Below, one piece after another: positions 34,365 through 42,096 of a DNA stretch of 64,000 bases. A program made the position numbers and the translations under genes. This DNA is from Actinomycetospora corticicola (GTDB taxonomy: Bacteria; Actinomycetota; Actinomycetes; Mycobacteriales; Pseudonocardiaceae): assembly GCF_013409505.1 (NCBI RefSeq), contig NZ_JACCBN010000001.1:2108001-2172000 (forward strand), given 5' to 3'. The first letter of the stretch is position 1; every line of letters starts with the position of its first letter. Under the pieces are notes generated by a model that did no database searches, was not told the DNA's origin, and worked only from the letters and a program-made list of their open reading frames with translations.

Positions 34365-34392
34365 CGGGGCGGGTCGACGTGCACCCGCCCCG
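34365..34392 (-). terminator. Hairpin between hsp20 and merR genes
   Basis: A 10-bp perfect stem CGGGGCGGGT (34365-34374) with ACCCGCCCCG (34383-34392), 8-nt loop, about 95 bp after the hsp20 stop. It could attenuate read-through into the regulator. Confidence 0.55.
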
Positions 34393-34486
34393 CCCGGTCC
34401 CGGACATGGTCATGGAGGTTCGGTGATGGTCATCGGTGTACGGGACGAGGGCACCACCTCCCTGGTCGTGGCACGGATTCGGGGGA

Positions 34487-34942
34487 TCAGGACGTGGCCG
34501 CCGCGTCGGATTCTGCGCCGTGATCGGCGTCGATGGAGCGGGGGGCGCCCGCGTGCTCGACGCTGATCTGGCGGGGCTTCGCGCGCTCGGCCACCGGGAT
34601 CGTCAACGAGAGGACCCCGTCGACGTAGGAGGCGTGGAGCCGGTCGGCGTCGAGGTCACGTCCCAGGCTCAACTGGCGGCTGTAGCGTCCGCGCGGACGT
34701 TCGGCGACCAACCACTCGCCGGAGTCGGCCGGCGCCGTGCGCTCGGCCTTCACCGTGACGGTCTGCCCCTCCACCGTGATGTCGATCGACCCGGGGTCGA
34801 CGCCCGGGACGTCGAACGTGGCCACCACGTGATCACCGGCGCGGTAGAGGTCCATCGGCATGCCGGTGCCCGGCTGGCCACGCCATCCGGTGAGCCGGTC
34901 GAGGGAACGGAAGGCGTCCACGGGGTCGTAGTTCAGCAGCAC
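34487..34942 (-). CDS. Hsp20/alpha-crystallin small heat shock protein
   Basis: ATP-independent chaperone of 151 residues that holds unfolding proteins. The alpha-crystallin domain runs from about residue 28 to 125: MDLYRAGDHVVATFDVPGVD, IDITVEGQTVTVKAERT, RPRGRYSRQLSLGRDLDADR and the C-terminal beta strands YVDGVLSLTIPVAERAKPRQ. The IxI-like anchor appears as RQISVEH. The GTG start is set by family length and AAAGGGG upstream. A consensus-grade promoter and a MerR gene (33946-34311) accompany it, unlike most genes in the window. Confidence 0.94.
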   Translation of the reverse strand: MLLNYDPVDAFRSLDRLTGWRGQPGTGMPMDLYRAGDHVVATFDVPGVDPGSIDITVEGQTVTVKAERTAPADSGEWLVAERPRGRYSRQLSLGRDLDADRLHASYVDGVLSLTIPVAERAKPRQISVEHAGAPRSIDADHGAESDAAATS

Positions 34943-34998
34943 GATCGGTCATCCCCTTTCTGAGCCGCACTGCCATCTCCAGCTGACTGACACCAATA

Positions 34999-35027
34999 TT
35001 TATAGGTCGGGCTAGAGATTCTGTCAA
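34999..35027 (-). promoter_or_regulatory. Consensus promoter of hsp20
   Basis: On the minus strand TTGACA (35027-35022), 17-bp spacer, TATAAA (35004-34999), an essentially perfect housekeeping-sigma promoter in an AT-rich island. It would give a leader of about 50 nt before GTG 34942. The strong promoter plus a MerR repressor implies tight repression under normal conditions. Confidence 0.75.
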
Positions 35028-35076
35028 CACTGTCCTGGAGGTCTTCGACGGGGACGACGACGGGCATCCCGTCGTC

Positions 35077-36045
35077 ATGCAGACGGCGAGACTGGGTGAC
35101 CTCGAGGTGGGCCGGATCGGCCTGGGCGCGATGGGGATGTCGCACGGCTACTCGGGGGCCGGACAGGACGACGACGAGGCGATCCGCACGATCCACCGGG
35201 CACTGGACCTCGGCGTGACGCTCATCGACACGGCGGAGGTCTACGGGCCCTACGTGAACGAGGAACTGGTGGGGCGGGCCCTGGCCGGCCACCGGGACCA
35301 GGCGGTCCTCGCGACGAAGTACGGGCTGATCTCGCACACCGGCCGCGACGGCGCCGACTCCTCCCCCGAGAGCGTCCGACAGGCTGTCGAGGGGTCGCTG
35401 CGCCGCCTCGGGGTGGACCACATCGACCTGCTCTACCAGCACCGGGTGGACCCGCAGACCCCGATCGAGGAGACGATCGGGGCGGCGGCCGAGCTCGTGA
35501 CGGCGGGCAAGGTGCGCCACCTCGGGCTGTCCGAGGCCTGGATCGACACGATCCGCCGGGCCCACGCGACGCACCCGATCAGCGCGCTGCAGTCGGAGTA
35601 CTCGCTGTGGACGCGCGAGCAGGACGAGGTCCTCCCGGTGCTGCGCGAGCTCGGGATCGGCCTGGTCCCCTACTCGCCGCTCGGCCGCGGCTTCCTCACC
35701 GGCACCATCCGCTCGGTCGCCGACTTCGACGACGACGACATGCGCCGCACCAACCCGCGCTTCGCCGAGGAGAACTTCCGCGCCAACCTCGCCGCGGCCG
35801 AGGAGGTCCGCGCCGTGGCCGACGACGCCGGGTGCACCCCGGCCCAGGCCGCCCTCGCGTGGGTGCTGTCGAAGGGCTCCGACATCGCGCCGATCCCCGG
35901 GACGAAGCGGGTGTCGCGCCTGGAGGAGAACGTCGCCGCGGACGCCGTGACGCTGACCGACGAGCAGCTCGCCCGGCTCGACGCGGCCACCCCCGCCGTC
36001 GGGGGCCACCACTCCGAGTCGCAGATGCGGCTGATCGAGAGGTGA
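35077..36045 (+). CDS. Aldo/keto reductase
   Basis: NADPH-dependent (beta/alpha)8 oxidoreductase of 322 residues. The catalytic tetrad is in place: Asp/Tyr in [12 protein letters not shown], Lys in VLATKYGL, His in DLLYQHRVD. Cofactor-binding [10 protein letters not shown] and [16 protein letters not shown] match the AKR13/YajO-like groups. Substrate unknown. It is divergent from hsp20; the start region contains no strong promoter of its own beyond the shared AT-rich stretch. A dispersed-motif copy (35992-36003) lies near the 3' end, and a GTGAGCAC-type inverted repeat follows the stop. Confidence 0.93.
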   Translation: MQTARLGDLEVGRIGLGAMGMSHGYSGAGQDDDEAIRTIHRALDLGVTLIDTAEVYGPYVNEELVGRALAGHRDQAVLATKYGLISHTGRDGADSSPESVRQAVEGSLRRLGVDHIDLLYQHRVDPQTPIEETIGAAAELVTAGKVRHLGLSEAWIDTIRRAHATHPISALQSEYSLWTREQDEVLPVLRELGIGLVPYSPLGRGFLTGTIRSVADFDDDDMRRTNPRFAEENFRANLAAAEEVRAVADDAGCTPAQAALAWVLSKGSDIAPIPGTKRVSRLEENVAADAVTLTDEQLARLDAATPAVGGHHSESQMRLIER

Positions 36046-36053
36046 CCTCCGGT

Positions 36054-36099
36054 CCCGTGAGTACTTGTTCGTGTCCTGGCACGGAGAAGTGCTCACGGG
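36054..36099. repeat. GTGAGCAC-type inverted repeat, diverged copy 3
   Basis: CCCGTGAGTACTT (36054-36066) pairs with AAGTGCTCACGGG (36087-36099), one wobble, between the convergent aldo/keto reductase and CsbD genes. Inner CGTG/CACG adds stability. Confidence 0.75.
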
Positions 36100-36114
36100 C
36101 GCGGAGCGGACCCC

Positions 36115-36285
36115 CTACGAGAACGCGTCCTTGATCTTGGAGGCGCGTTCCTTGACCTCGCCCTTCGCCATGTCGGCCTGACCGCTGCGCTCGAGCTTCT
36201 TGTTCCCGGTCGCCTTGCCGACCTGCTCCTTGGCCTTGCCCTTGACCTGCTGGGTGCGGTTCTTCGCCGTGTCGTCAACAGCCAT
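36115..36285 (-). CDS. CsbD-like stress protein
   Basis: Small, highly charged CsbD-family protein of 56 residues: TQQVKGKAKEQVGKATGNKK and GQADMAKGEVKERASKIKDA are textbook CsbD sequence. The family is induced by general stress in many bacteria but its molecular role is unknown. ATG 36285 gives normal family length; the in-frame extension upstream is not conserved-looking. Its neighbours (hsp20, aldo/keto reductase, DUF1264) suggest a loose stress-associated neighbourhood. Divergent from the DUF1264 gene. Confidence 0.93.
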   Translation of the reverse strand: MAVDDTAKNRTQQVKGKAKEQVGKATGNKKLERSGQADMAKGEVKERASKIKDAFS

Positions 36286-36436
36286 GAGGACGACGGGACC
36301 ACTCCGCGACGCGGTCCGCACCGGTACCCGGCGGTAGGACGACGGGTGCCGGAGCGGCGTGGGCCGGGTGCCCGGGGCCCGTTGCGGCGACCGCCCCGTC
36401 CGTTTCGTGGGGTGCGAGCGTCGGGCACCAGCGGTG

Positions 36437-37174
36437 ATGTCGCGCGCAGGGTGGTTCGGGCTCGGAGCGGCCGCTGCGGCGGGCGTGGCACTGGGGCGCA
36501 AGGTGGCGGGCAGCGCCGCGGTCGGATCGGGGCACCCGTGGAAGCACCGGGGGCTCGACGCGGCGTCGGGCGTGCTGCAGCAGAAGTATCCGGTCGACGC
36601 GATGAGCACCTACCTCAACGGCTTCCACATGTACGCCGACGACATGGGCCGCCAGGTCGAGGCGAGCCACTTCTGCATCCACCTGCAGCACGACCTGCAC
36701 CAGTGCGTGATCTTCGACCGCAACGCCGCCGACGCCCGGCTGATCGGCATCGAGTACATCGTCAGCGCGGAGCGGTTCCGGGCCCTGCCCGAGGACGAGA
36801 AGCGCCTGTGGCACAGCCACCACCACGAGGTGAAGTCCGGGGTCCTCGTCGCGCCGGGCATTCCCGAGATCGCGGAGCGCGCCTACTTCTCCGACCTCGT
36901 GACGACCTACGGCAAGACCTTCCACACCTGGCAGTACGACCGCGACGACTTCCCGTACGGCATCCCCCAGCTGATGATGGCGTTCACCGCCGAGGGCCAG
37001 GCCGACGAGGAGGCGGTCCGGGCGCGGGACCGCCGCCTCGGGGTGTCGGCGTCGGAGCGGGAGCAGAAGCGTGCGGGCATCCCCACTCCCGACGTCGAGC
37101 CCGGCGCCAACGCCTGGGAGTCCGGCCGCACCGTGCAGACGCGGCTCGAGGAGATGCCGTTCCGCTTCGGCTAG
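36437..37174 (+). CDS. DUF1264 (OBAP-like) protein
   Basis: Protein of 245 residues of the DUF1264 family, whose plant members associate with oil bodies; the bacterial role is unknown. A short hydrophobic N-terminus (GWFGLGAAAAAGVALG) could be a signal or anchor. The conserved core includes YLNGFHMYADDMGRQVEASH, HLQHDLHQCVIFDRN, GIEYIVSAERFRALP, LWHSHHHEVKSGVLVAPGIP and WQYDRDDFPYGIPQLMMAF. Many histidines are conserved-looking. ATG 36437 sits after a GGTG-rich leader. The last codons overlap the convergent VOC gene: CTAG at 37171-37174 provides TAG stops on both strands. Confidence 0.9.
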   Translation: MSRAGWFGLGAAAAAGVALGRKVAGSAAVGSGHPWKHRGLDAASGVLQQKYPVDAMSTYLNGFHMYADDMGRQVEASHFCIHLQHDLHQCVIFDRNAADARLIGIEYIVSAERFRALPEDEKRLWHSHHHEVKSGVLVAPGIPEIAERAYFSDLVTTYGKTFHTWQYDRDDFPYGIPQLMMAFTAEGQADEEAVRARDRRLGVSASEREQKRAGIPTPDVEPGANAWESGRTVQTRLEEMPFRFG

Positions 37175-37506
37175 TCCTGCAGCAGTCCCAGCACGTTGCC
37201 GTCCGGATCGGTGGCGGTGGCGGTGAGCCGGGTGCCCCCGACGTTCCGCGGGGGCTGTGTGACCTCGCCGCCGGCGGCCGTGAGCGCCGCCAGCGTCGCC
37301 TCGATGTCGTCGACGTGCCAGTAGGCGACGGGGCCGGCCATGCCGCTGTTCGGGACGAGCCCGATGTGCTGGCCGGCGACGTCGTAGCCGACGTAGTACG
37401 GCGAGTCGGCGGTCGGCTCGACACCCAGGAGCGCGGTGTAGAGCGGCTTCGCCTTCTCCAGGTCGCTGACCGGGTGCAGCACGGTGCGGATGCCCTGGTT
37501 CGCCAT
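37171..37506 (-). CDS. VOC-family protein
   Basis: Single-domain glyoxalase/bleomycin-resistance-fold protein, 111 residues. TVLHPVSDLEKAKPLYTALL begins the first beta-alpha-beta-beta-beta module; GLVPNSGM, VAYWHVDDIEATLAALTAAG and ATATDPDGNVLGLLQD form the second. The histidine/glutamate metal ligands of glyoxalases are only partly visible (His in TVLHP, no terminal Glu), so a catalytic role is uncertain. ATG follows AGGAGGACCCC. It shares a CTAG double stop with the DUF1264 gene. Confidence 0.88.
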   Translation of the reverse strand: MANQGIRTVLHPVSDLEKAKPLYTALLGVEPTADSPYYVGYDVAGQHIGLVPNSGMAGPVAYWHVDDIEATLAALTAAGGEVTQPPRNVGGTRLTATATDPDGNVLGLLQD

Positions 37507-37569
37507 GGGGTCCTCCTTCGTCTCGGTGCTTTCCTGACGACGACCCGGCTCGGCCGGGAAGTGTGACGG

Positions 37570-38100
37570 TCAGACCCGGGGCACGTACGTCGAGGCGACC
37601 ACGCCGCCGTCGAACTCCTGACGACGGATCAGCTCCAGGTCGAGCTGCTCCCCGAGCCCGGCGAACAGCGTCGGGCCGCGGCCCGCCAGCGTCGGGTGCA
37701 CCACGAACTCGTACTCGTCGATCAGGCGGAGCTCCGTGAGCGCGAGCGGGAGCGCCACTCCGCCGCAGTACAGCCCCTCGCCGGGCTCCGCCTTGAGCCG
37801 CCGCACGGTCGCCTCGAGCTCGGCGGGGCGCACCAGCTCCGCGTTCGGCCCGACGTCCTCGAGGGTGCCGGACACGACGTACTTCGGCGCCCCGTTGATC
37901 ACCTGCGCGAAGGGCTCGTCGGCGACCGACGGGTCGCGCCAGAACTCCATCAGCTCGTAGGTCACGCGCCCGAAGATCAGCGCGTCGGCCCGGGAGATCG
38001 TCTCCGCGGCGTGGTCGTGCAGCTCGGCGCTGGGGCGGAACGCGTCGTGACCCACGCAGCCGTCGAGCGAGACGTTGATCGAGTAGCGCAGCGGTCGCAT
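37570..38100 (-). CDS. Dihydrofolate reductase-like (RibD C-terminal domain) protein
   Basis: NADPH-binding protein of the RibD-C/YwjB group, 176 residues; these are common in actinobacteria and their substrate is unknown. MRPLRYSINVSLDGCVGHD, ADALIFGRVTYELMEFWRDP, KYVVSGTLEDVGPNAELV, GLYCGGVALPLAL and EFVVHPTLAGRGPTLFAGL are in family order. ATG 38100 lacks a ribosome site but has TACGGT 6 nt upstream. It is followed by the VOC gene on the same strand (63 bp). Confidence 0.9.
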   Translation of the reverse strand: MRPLRYSINVSLDGCVGHDAFRPSAELHDHAAETISRADALIFGRVTYELMEFWRDPSVADEPFAQVINGAPKYVVSGTLEDVGPNAELVRPAELEATVRRLKAEPGEGLYCGGVALPLALTELRLIDEYEFVVHPTLAGRGPTLFAGLGEQLDLELIRRQEFDGGVVASTYVPRV

Positions 38101-38106
38101 TTCAGG

Positions 38107-38112
38107 ACCGTA
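38107..38112 (-). promoter_or_regulatory. -10 hexamer of the DHFR-like gene
   Basis: TACGGT ends 6 nt before ATG 38100. Confidence 0.45.
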
Positions 38113-38115
38113 CCG

Positions 38116-38568
38116 TCATGTTGTAGGACTGACCAGCTGCTCGAACAGCGACACGACGATCCCGTCGGGGCCGCGCACGTAGGCCATCCGCACGCTGCCC
38201 TCGTACTCGCCGACGCCCCCGACGAGCCCGTACCCGTCGGCCGCGAGCCTGCCGAGGGCCGCGTCGAGGTCGGCGACCTCGAACGACACGTTGCGCAGCC
38301 CGGTCTCGTTCGCCATCGCCGTCGGCGACCCCGGCACGGGGTCGGGCGTGCGGAAGCTCGAGAGCTCGAGCCGGCACCCGCCGTCGGGAAGGCGGAGCAT
38401 GGCGATGTCGCAGTGCGCTCCGGGGAGGGCGCACACGGTCTCGACGAACTCGCCCGCCACCGTCCCGGTCCCCTCGACCTCCAGACCGAGGGAGACGAAG
38501 AAGGCGGTGGCCGCGGCGAGGTCGCTGACGGTGAGGCCGACGTGGTCGAAGCGTCGTACGTGGGTCAT
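38116..38568 (-). CDS. VOC-family protein (methylmalonyl-CoA epimerase-like fold)
   Basis: Two-module VOC protein of 150 residues: FDHVGLTVSDLAAATAFFVS, CALPGAHCDIAMLRLPDGG, LRNVSFEVADLDAALGRLAA and YVRGPDGIVVSLFEQL. Metal ligands typical of VOC dioxygenases/isomerases are suggested by His in FDHVG and Glu in SLFEQ. ATG 38568 is preceded by GGAGGGAACCC, which excludes the longer frame. A dispersed-motif copy (38377-38388) encodes part of LRLPDGG. The gene lies about 75 bp from the RNase P RNA 3' end. Confidence 0.88.
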   Translation of the reverse strand: MTHVRRFDHVGLTVSDLAAATAFFVSLGLEVEGTGTVAGEFVETVCALPGAHCDIAMLRLPDGGCRLELSSFRTPDPVPGSPTAMANETGLRNVSFEVADLDAALGRLAADGYGLVGGVGEYEGSVRMAYVRGPDGIVVSLFEQLVSPTT

Positions 38569-38644
38569 GGGTTCCCTCCGGGTGCTCGTCGTTCCTGCAC
38601 CGGAGACGGAGCCGACCACGCGTTCTCGACAACTCGCGAATCGG

Positions 38645-39063
38645 GGGGCGGCGGACGAGTCGGCCTGTAAGCCGGATCCTGTGCCCTCGGCCCCTCACGG
38701 GTCCGGGGGCGGCGACCATCCATCTCGGCCCGTCGTCGCCGACGGGCTCCAGCGGTCTACCCGCAGGTCTCGGGCGGGCAGCCCTCGGACGACCTGCGCG
38801 ACGGACCGGAGTCCGTCTTCTTGACCTTGCTCCGGGTGGGGTTTACCGAGCCGTCCTGGTCACCCAGGACGCTGGTGGTCTCTTACACCACCGTTTCACC
38901 CTCACCGCCGACTCGCGCCGACGGCGGTCTGTTCTCTGTGGCACTGTCCCGCGGGTCACCCCGGGTTGCTGTTGGCAACCACCCTGCCCTGTGGAGTCCG
39001 GACTTTCCTCGACGGGGACCTCGTGGGTCCCCGACGCGGCCGCCCGGCCGGCTCGTCCGCCGC
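38645..39063 (-). ncRNA. rnpB: RNase P RNA, bacterial type A
   Basis: Catalytic RNA of ribonuclease P, transcribed on the minus strand. Universal elements are readable: GAGGAAAGTCCGGACTCC near the 5' end, ACAGAGAACAGACCGCC, the GGTAAACCCC segment, AGATGGATGGTCGCC and the 3' ACAGGATCCGGCTTACAGGC. The P1 helix closes between GGCGGACGAGCCGGCC (5', near 39061) and GGCCGACTCGTCCGCC (3', near 38650). Ends are set by P1 and are approximate. Length of about 419 nt is normal for high-GC actinobacteria. Confidence 0.97.
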
Positions 39064-39066
39064 GCC

Positions 39067-39072
39067 CGAGTC
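39067..39072 (-). promoter_or_regulatory. Likely -10 of rnpB
   Basis: TAGACT on the minus strand lies about 5 nt upstream of the predicted RNA 5' end. Confidence 0.5.
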
Positions 39073-39113
39073 TACCGACGCCCACCGCGGGCCCGTGACC
39101 GTGGCGCCCTGCA

Positions 39114-39145
39114 CGCGTCGGGCGTCAGCCGTGTGCCACCGCTGA
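39114..39145. repeat. 32-bp dispersed hairpin repeat, copy 2
   Basis: Exact copy of 14434-14465. Here the stem is perfect: GGGCGTCAGC with GCTGACGCCC. It lies upstream of rnpB and of the divergent transporter gene, so it is not simply a terminator. Confidence 0.8.
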
Positions 39146-39233
39146 CGCCCGGGCCACCCCACAACCGCCCGAACCGGACGTGCGCAACCGCTCGCTGCGC
39201 CCCGGGCACGCCCGCCCGCTACCGTCCCCGCCC

Positions 39234-40034
39234 GTGACCGACCCGTCCGTGCTGCAGATCGTGCTGCTCGTCGTGCTCGGCCTGATCGCCGGCGCCGTGA
39301 ACGCCGTGGCGGGCGGCGGGTCGCTGATCGTGTTCCCGATCCTCCTGGCGGTCGGGCTGCCGCCGCTGCAGGCCAACGTGACCAACTCGGTCGCCCAGTG
39401 GCCGGGCTACGCGGGCTCGACGATCAGCGCGCGGGACGACCTCGCCGGGCAGCGACGCCGCGCCACCCTCACCTCGGTCGTCGCCGTCCTCGGCTCGGCG
39501 CTCGGCTGCACCCTGCTCCTCGTCCTGCCGGCGTCGGTGTTCGACGCGATCGTCCCGGTGCTCGTCCTGCTCGCGAGCCTCACGCTCGGCTTCCAACCGC
39601 AGCTCAAGCGGGCCAGCGCGGCCGCGGCCCGTCGTCGTCGGGACCGGCAGGGCACCGCGGAGCACGAGGTCCCCGACCAGCGCTACCCGGTCCTGCTCCC
39701 GGTCGTCTTCCTCGCCTGTGTCTACGGCGGCTACTTCGGCGGCGCGCTCGGGGTCATCCTCATCGCGGTGCTCTCGCTGCTCGTGAACGACACCCTGCAG
39801 CGCCTCAACGCCCTCAAGGTGCTGCTGTCGCTGGTCACGGCGTCGGCGACGGTCGTGATCTTCGCGCTGTTCGCGCCGGTGAACTGGTTCGCGGTGCTCC
39901 TGCTCGCGCCGAGCACCCTCGTCGGCGGCTATCTCGGCATCCTCGTCGCGAAGCGGATGCCGGACGCGGTGCTGCGGTGGTCGGTCGTGGTGCTCGGCGT
40001 CGCGGTCGCGATCTACCTCTTCCTGAAGGGATGA
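39234..40034 (+). CDS. TSUP-family (TauE/SafE) membrane transporter
   Basis: Sulfite/organosulfonate exporter-type permease, 266 residues, with seven or eight helices in two repeats. Characteristic glycine-rich first helix (GLIAGAVNAVAGGGSLIVFP), ANVTNSVAQWPGY, and second-half YGGYFGGALGVILIAVLSLL with ALKVLLSLVTASATV. A basic cytoplasmic loop (KRASAAAARRRRDRQ) separates the halves. GTG 39234 is chosen because the protein then starts just before helix 1, with TACCGT 8 nt upstream. Its stop overlaps the next start (ATGA at 40031), so the two permeases are co-translated. Confidence 0.92.
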   Translation: MTDPSVLQIVLLVVLGLIAGAVNAVAGGGSLIVFPILLAVGLPPLQANVTNSVAQWPGYAGSTISARDDLAGQRRRATLTSVVAVLGSALGCTLLLVLPASVFDAIVPVLVLLASLTLGFQPQLKRASAAAARRRRDRQGTAEHEVPDQRYPVLLPVVFLACVYGGYFGGALGVILIAVLSLLVNDTLQRLNALKVLLSLVTASATVVIFALFAPVNWFAVLLLAPSTLVGGYLGILVAKRMPDAVLRWSVVVLGVAVAIYLFLKG

Positions 40035-41287
40035 CCGCACTCGCGATCGGTCTCCTGGTCGCGGTCCTCGTCGTCGCGGTCGCCCGGCCACGCGGTCTGC
40101 CGGAGGCGACCGCGGCGATCCCGGCGGCGGCGCTCGTCGTCGGGATCGGTCTGCTGAGCGCCGACGACGCCCTCGCCGAGGTCGCACGGCTCGGCCCGAC
40201 CGTCGGCTTCCTCGCCGCCGTCCTGGTCCTCTCCCACCTCGCCGACGCCGAGGGCGTCTTCACCTGGGCCGGCTCGCTGCTGCGCCGGGAGGGCCTGTTC
40301 GGGCGGGTGTTCGTCATCGCGGCGCTCACCACGGCCGTCCTGTCCCTGGACGCCACCGTCGTGCTGCTCACGCCCGTCGTCGTGCGGGCCGCGAAGCGCC
40401 TGCGGGTCGCGGCGGCCCCCGCGGCCTACGCCTGCGCGCACCTCGCGAACTCCGCGTCCCTGTTGCTGCCGGTCTCGAACCTGACCAACCTGCTCGCCGT
40501 CGGTGCCACCGACCTCTCCTTCCTGCGCTTCGCCGCCCTGATGGCGCTCCCCTGGCTCGCCGTCCTGCTCGTCGAGTACGTCGGCCTTCGTTGGGTCTTC
40601 CGCCGCGATCTGCGGACGGAGGAGGCCCTAGCTCCCGACAATGCAGCTGAGCACGCCGATAGGGGGAGTGAGACGGTCGGGGTCCCGACCTTCGCCCTCG
40701 TCGTGCTCGCCCTGACCCTCGTCGGCTTCGGCGTGGCGTCCCCGCTCGGCGTGGAGCCGGTGTGGGTCGCGGTCGGCGGGGTGATCGTGCTCGGGGCCCG
40801 CTCGCTTCTGGCCGGACGCACCAGCGCGGCGCGGCTCGTCGGCGCCGCCTCGCCGCTGTTCTGCCTGTTCGTGCTGGCCCTCGGGATCGTGGTGGCGGCG
40901 GTCGGGCAGCAGGGTCTGTCGGGGCTGCTCGGCGGGCTGGTCGGCGGGCTCGGCACCGGTCTCGGGGGCCTGCTCGCGATCGCCGGCATCGCGGCGGTGC
41001 TGGCGAACGTGGTGAACAACCTGCCCGCGACCCTGCTGCTGCTCGCCGCGCTGGGACCGACGCCGGCCCCCGTCGTCGTGCTGGCGATGCTCATCGGGGT
41101 CGGCGTGGGACCCAACCTCACCTACGTCGGGTCGCTCGCCACCCTGCTCTGGCGGCGCGTGATGCTCGCGGAGGGTGTGGAGCCGTCGCTCGGGCGCTTC
41201 ACCGTCGCGGGCCTCGTCACGACGCCGGCAGGGCTGGTGCTCGGGGTGTGTGCCCTCTGGGCAGGTGAGCACTTCGTGGGCCTATGA
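40031..41287 (+). CDS. ArsB/SLC13-type ion transporter permease
   Basis: Integral membrane protein of the ArsB/NhaD ion-transporter superfamily, 418 residues, about 11-12 helices. Superfamily signatures are TTAVLSLDATVVLLTPVVVR, HLANSASLLLPVSNLTNLLA, ANVVNNLPATLLLLAALG and GVGVGPNLTYVGSLATLLWR. Substrate could be arsenite, but no arsR/arsC is nearby, so another anion is equally possible. Translational coupling to the TSUP gene hints at a joint export role. The cytoplasmic linker (ALAPDNAAEHADRGSETVG, near 40628-40680) is locally lower in GC. The C-terminus GEHFVGL runs into the repeat at 41261. Confidence 0.9.
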   Translation: MTALAIGLLVAVLVVAVARPRGLPEATAAIPAAALVVGIGLLSADDALAEVARLGPTVGFLAAVLVLSHLADAEGVFTWAGSLLRREGLFGRVFVIAALTTAVLSLDATVVLLTPVVVRAAKRLRVAAAPAAYACAHLANSASLLLPVSNLTNLLAVGATDLSFLRFAALMALPWLAVLLVEYVGLRWVFRRDLRTEEALAPDNAAEHADRGSETVGVPTFALVVLALTLVGFGVASPLGVEPVWVAVGGVIVLGARSLLAGRTSAARLVGAASPLFCLFVLALGIVVAAVGQQGLSGLLGGLVGGLGTGLGGLLAIAGIAAVLANVVNNLPATLLLLAALGPTPAPVVVLAMLIGVGVGPNLTYVGSLATLLWRRVMLAEGVEPSLGRFTVAGLVTTPAGLVLGVCALWAGEHFVGL

Positions 41288-41308
41288 CCCCACTTTCTGC
41301 TCACCTGC
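41261..41308. repeat. GTGAGCAC-type inverted repeat, copy 4
   Basis: GCAGGTGAGCA (41261-41271) pairs with TGCTCACCTGC (41298-41308); an inner GTGGG/CCCAC stem extends it. It lies across the stop codons of the convergent ArsB-type and DUF574 genes. Confidence 0.8.
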
Positions 41309-42083
41309 GCGCAGCGCACACCGCGTACATCCCCACCTTCTCGACGCCGGGTCGCGCGGCCGGCCAGTCGACGACGTCGACCATCCCGGGCTCGGTGATC
41401 TCCAACCCGTCGAAGGGCGCCGCGAGTTCCGCCCGCGAGCGCAGCGTCACCGGGTTCGCGCTGCCCGCGAACACCTCGGCCGCGGCGCGCACCCGGTCGG
41501 CGAGGTCGGCGTCGTCCTGCTCGTCACTGACGTGGCTGATCGCCAGCACCCCGCCGGGCACCAGCCGCTCGCGGTACGGCGCGAGCAGCGCCACGAGGTC
41601 ACCGGGCACGTAGTGCAGGACCGCGATCGCCAGCACGGCGACCGGCCGGGCGAAGTCCAGGAGCTCGGCCACCCCCGGGGCGCCGAGCACGGCGTCGGCG
41701 TCGGCGAGGTCGGCCTGCGTGATCGTGGCCCGGTCGACGTCGGCGAGGATCGCGTGCGAGTGCGCCACCGCCACGGCCTCGTGGTCGACGTACGCCACCC
41801 GCGCCGCCGGGGCGATCTCGTGGACGTTGCCGACCGTCGGCACCCCGGACCCCAGATCCAGGAACTGGTCGACCCCCTGCGCCACGCACCACCGGACGAC
41901 GTGGTGCAGGTAGGACCGGTTCGAGCGCGCCGCGTGGCGTGCGGTGCGGTTGGAGGCCTCGATCCGGTCGGCGTGGGCCCGGTCGATCGCGAAGTTGTGG
42001 GCGCCACCGAGCCAGTAGTCGTACATGCGGGCGACGTTGGCCCGCTCGACGTCGACCCCGGGCGGGATCGCGGGGTCGGTCAC
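41301..42083 (-). CDS. SAM-dependent methyltransferase, DUF574 family
   Basis: Actinobacteria-typical methyltransferase family of unknown substrate, 260 residues. The hallmark N-terminus is VERANVARMYDYWLGGAHNF; SAM binding is in QFLDLGSGVPTVGNVHEIA and VAYVDHEAVAVAHS; VLAIAVLHYVPGD and RLVPGGVLAISHVSDE complete the Rossmann core. Members are amplified in streptomycetes and Pseudonocardiaceae. The GTG start at 42083 lacks a clear ribosome site. It ends within the terminator-like repeat shared with the transporter gene. Confidence 0.92.
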   Translation of the reverse strand: MTDPAIPPGVDVERANVARMYDYWLGGAHNFAIDRAHADRIEASNRTARHAARSNRSYLHHVVRWCVAQGVDQFLDLGSGVPTVGNVHEIAPAARVAYVDHEAVAVAHSHAILADVDRATITQADLADADAVLGAPGVAELLDFARPVAVLAIAVLHYVPGDLVALLAPYRERLVPGGVLAISHVSDEQDDADLADRVRAAAEVFAGSANPVTLRSRAELAAPFDGLEITEPGMVDVVDWPAARPGVEKVGMYAVCAARR

Positions 42084-42096
42084 GGCAGGTACTCGC

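Noticed and set aside
14461..39145. The 32-bp repeat as a simple terminator
   Set aside because: The second copy lies upstream of rnpB and a divergent gene, where termination makes no sense.
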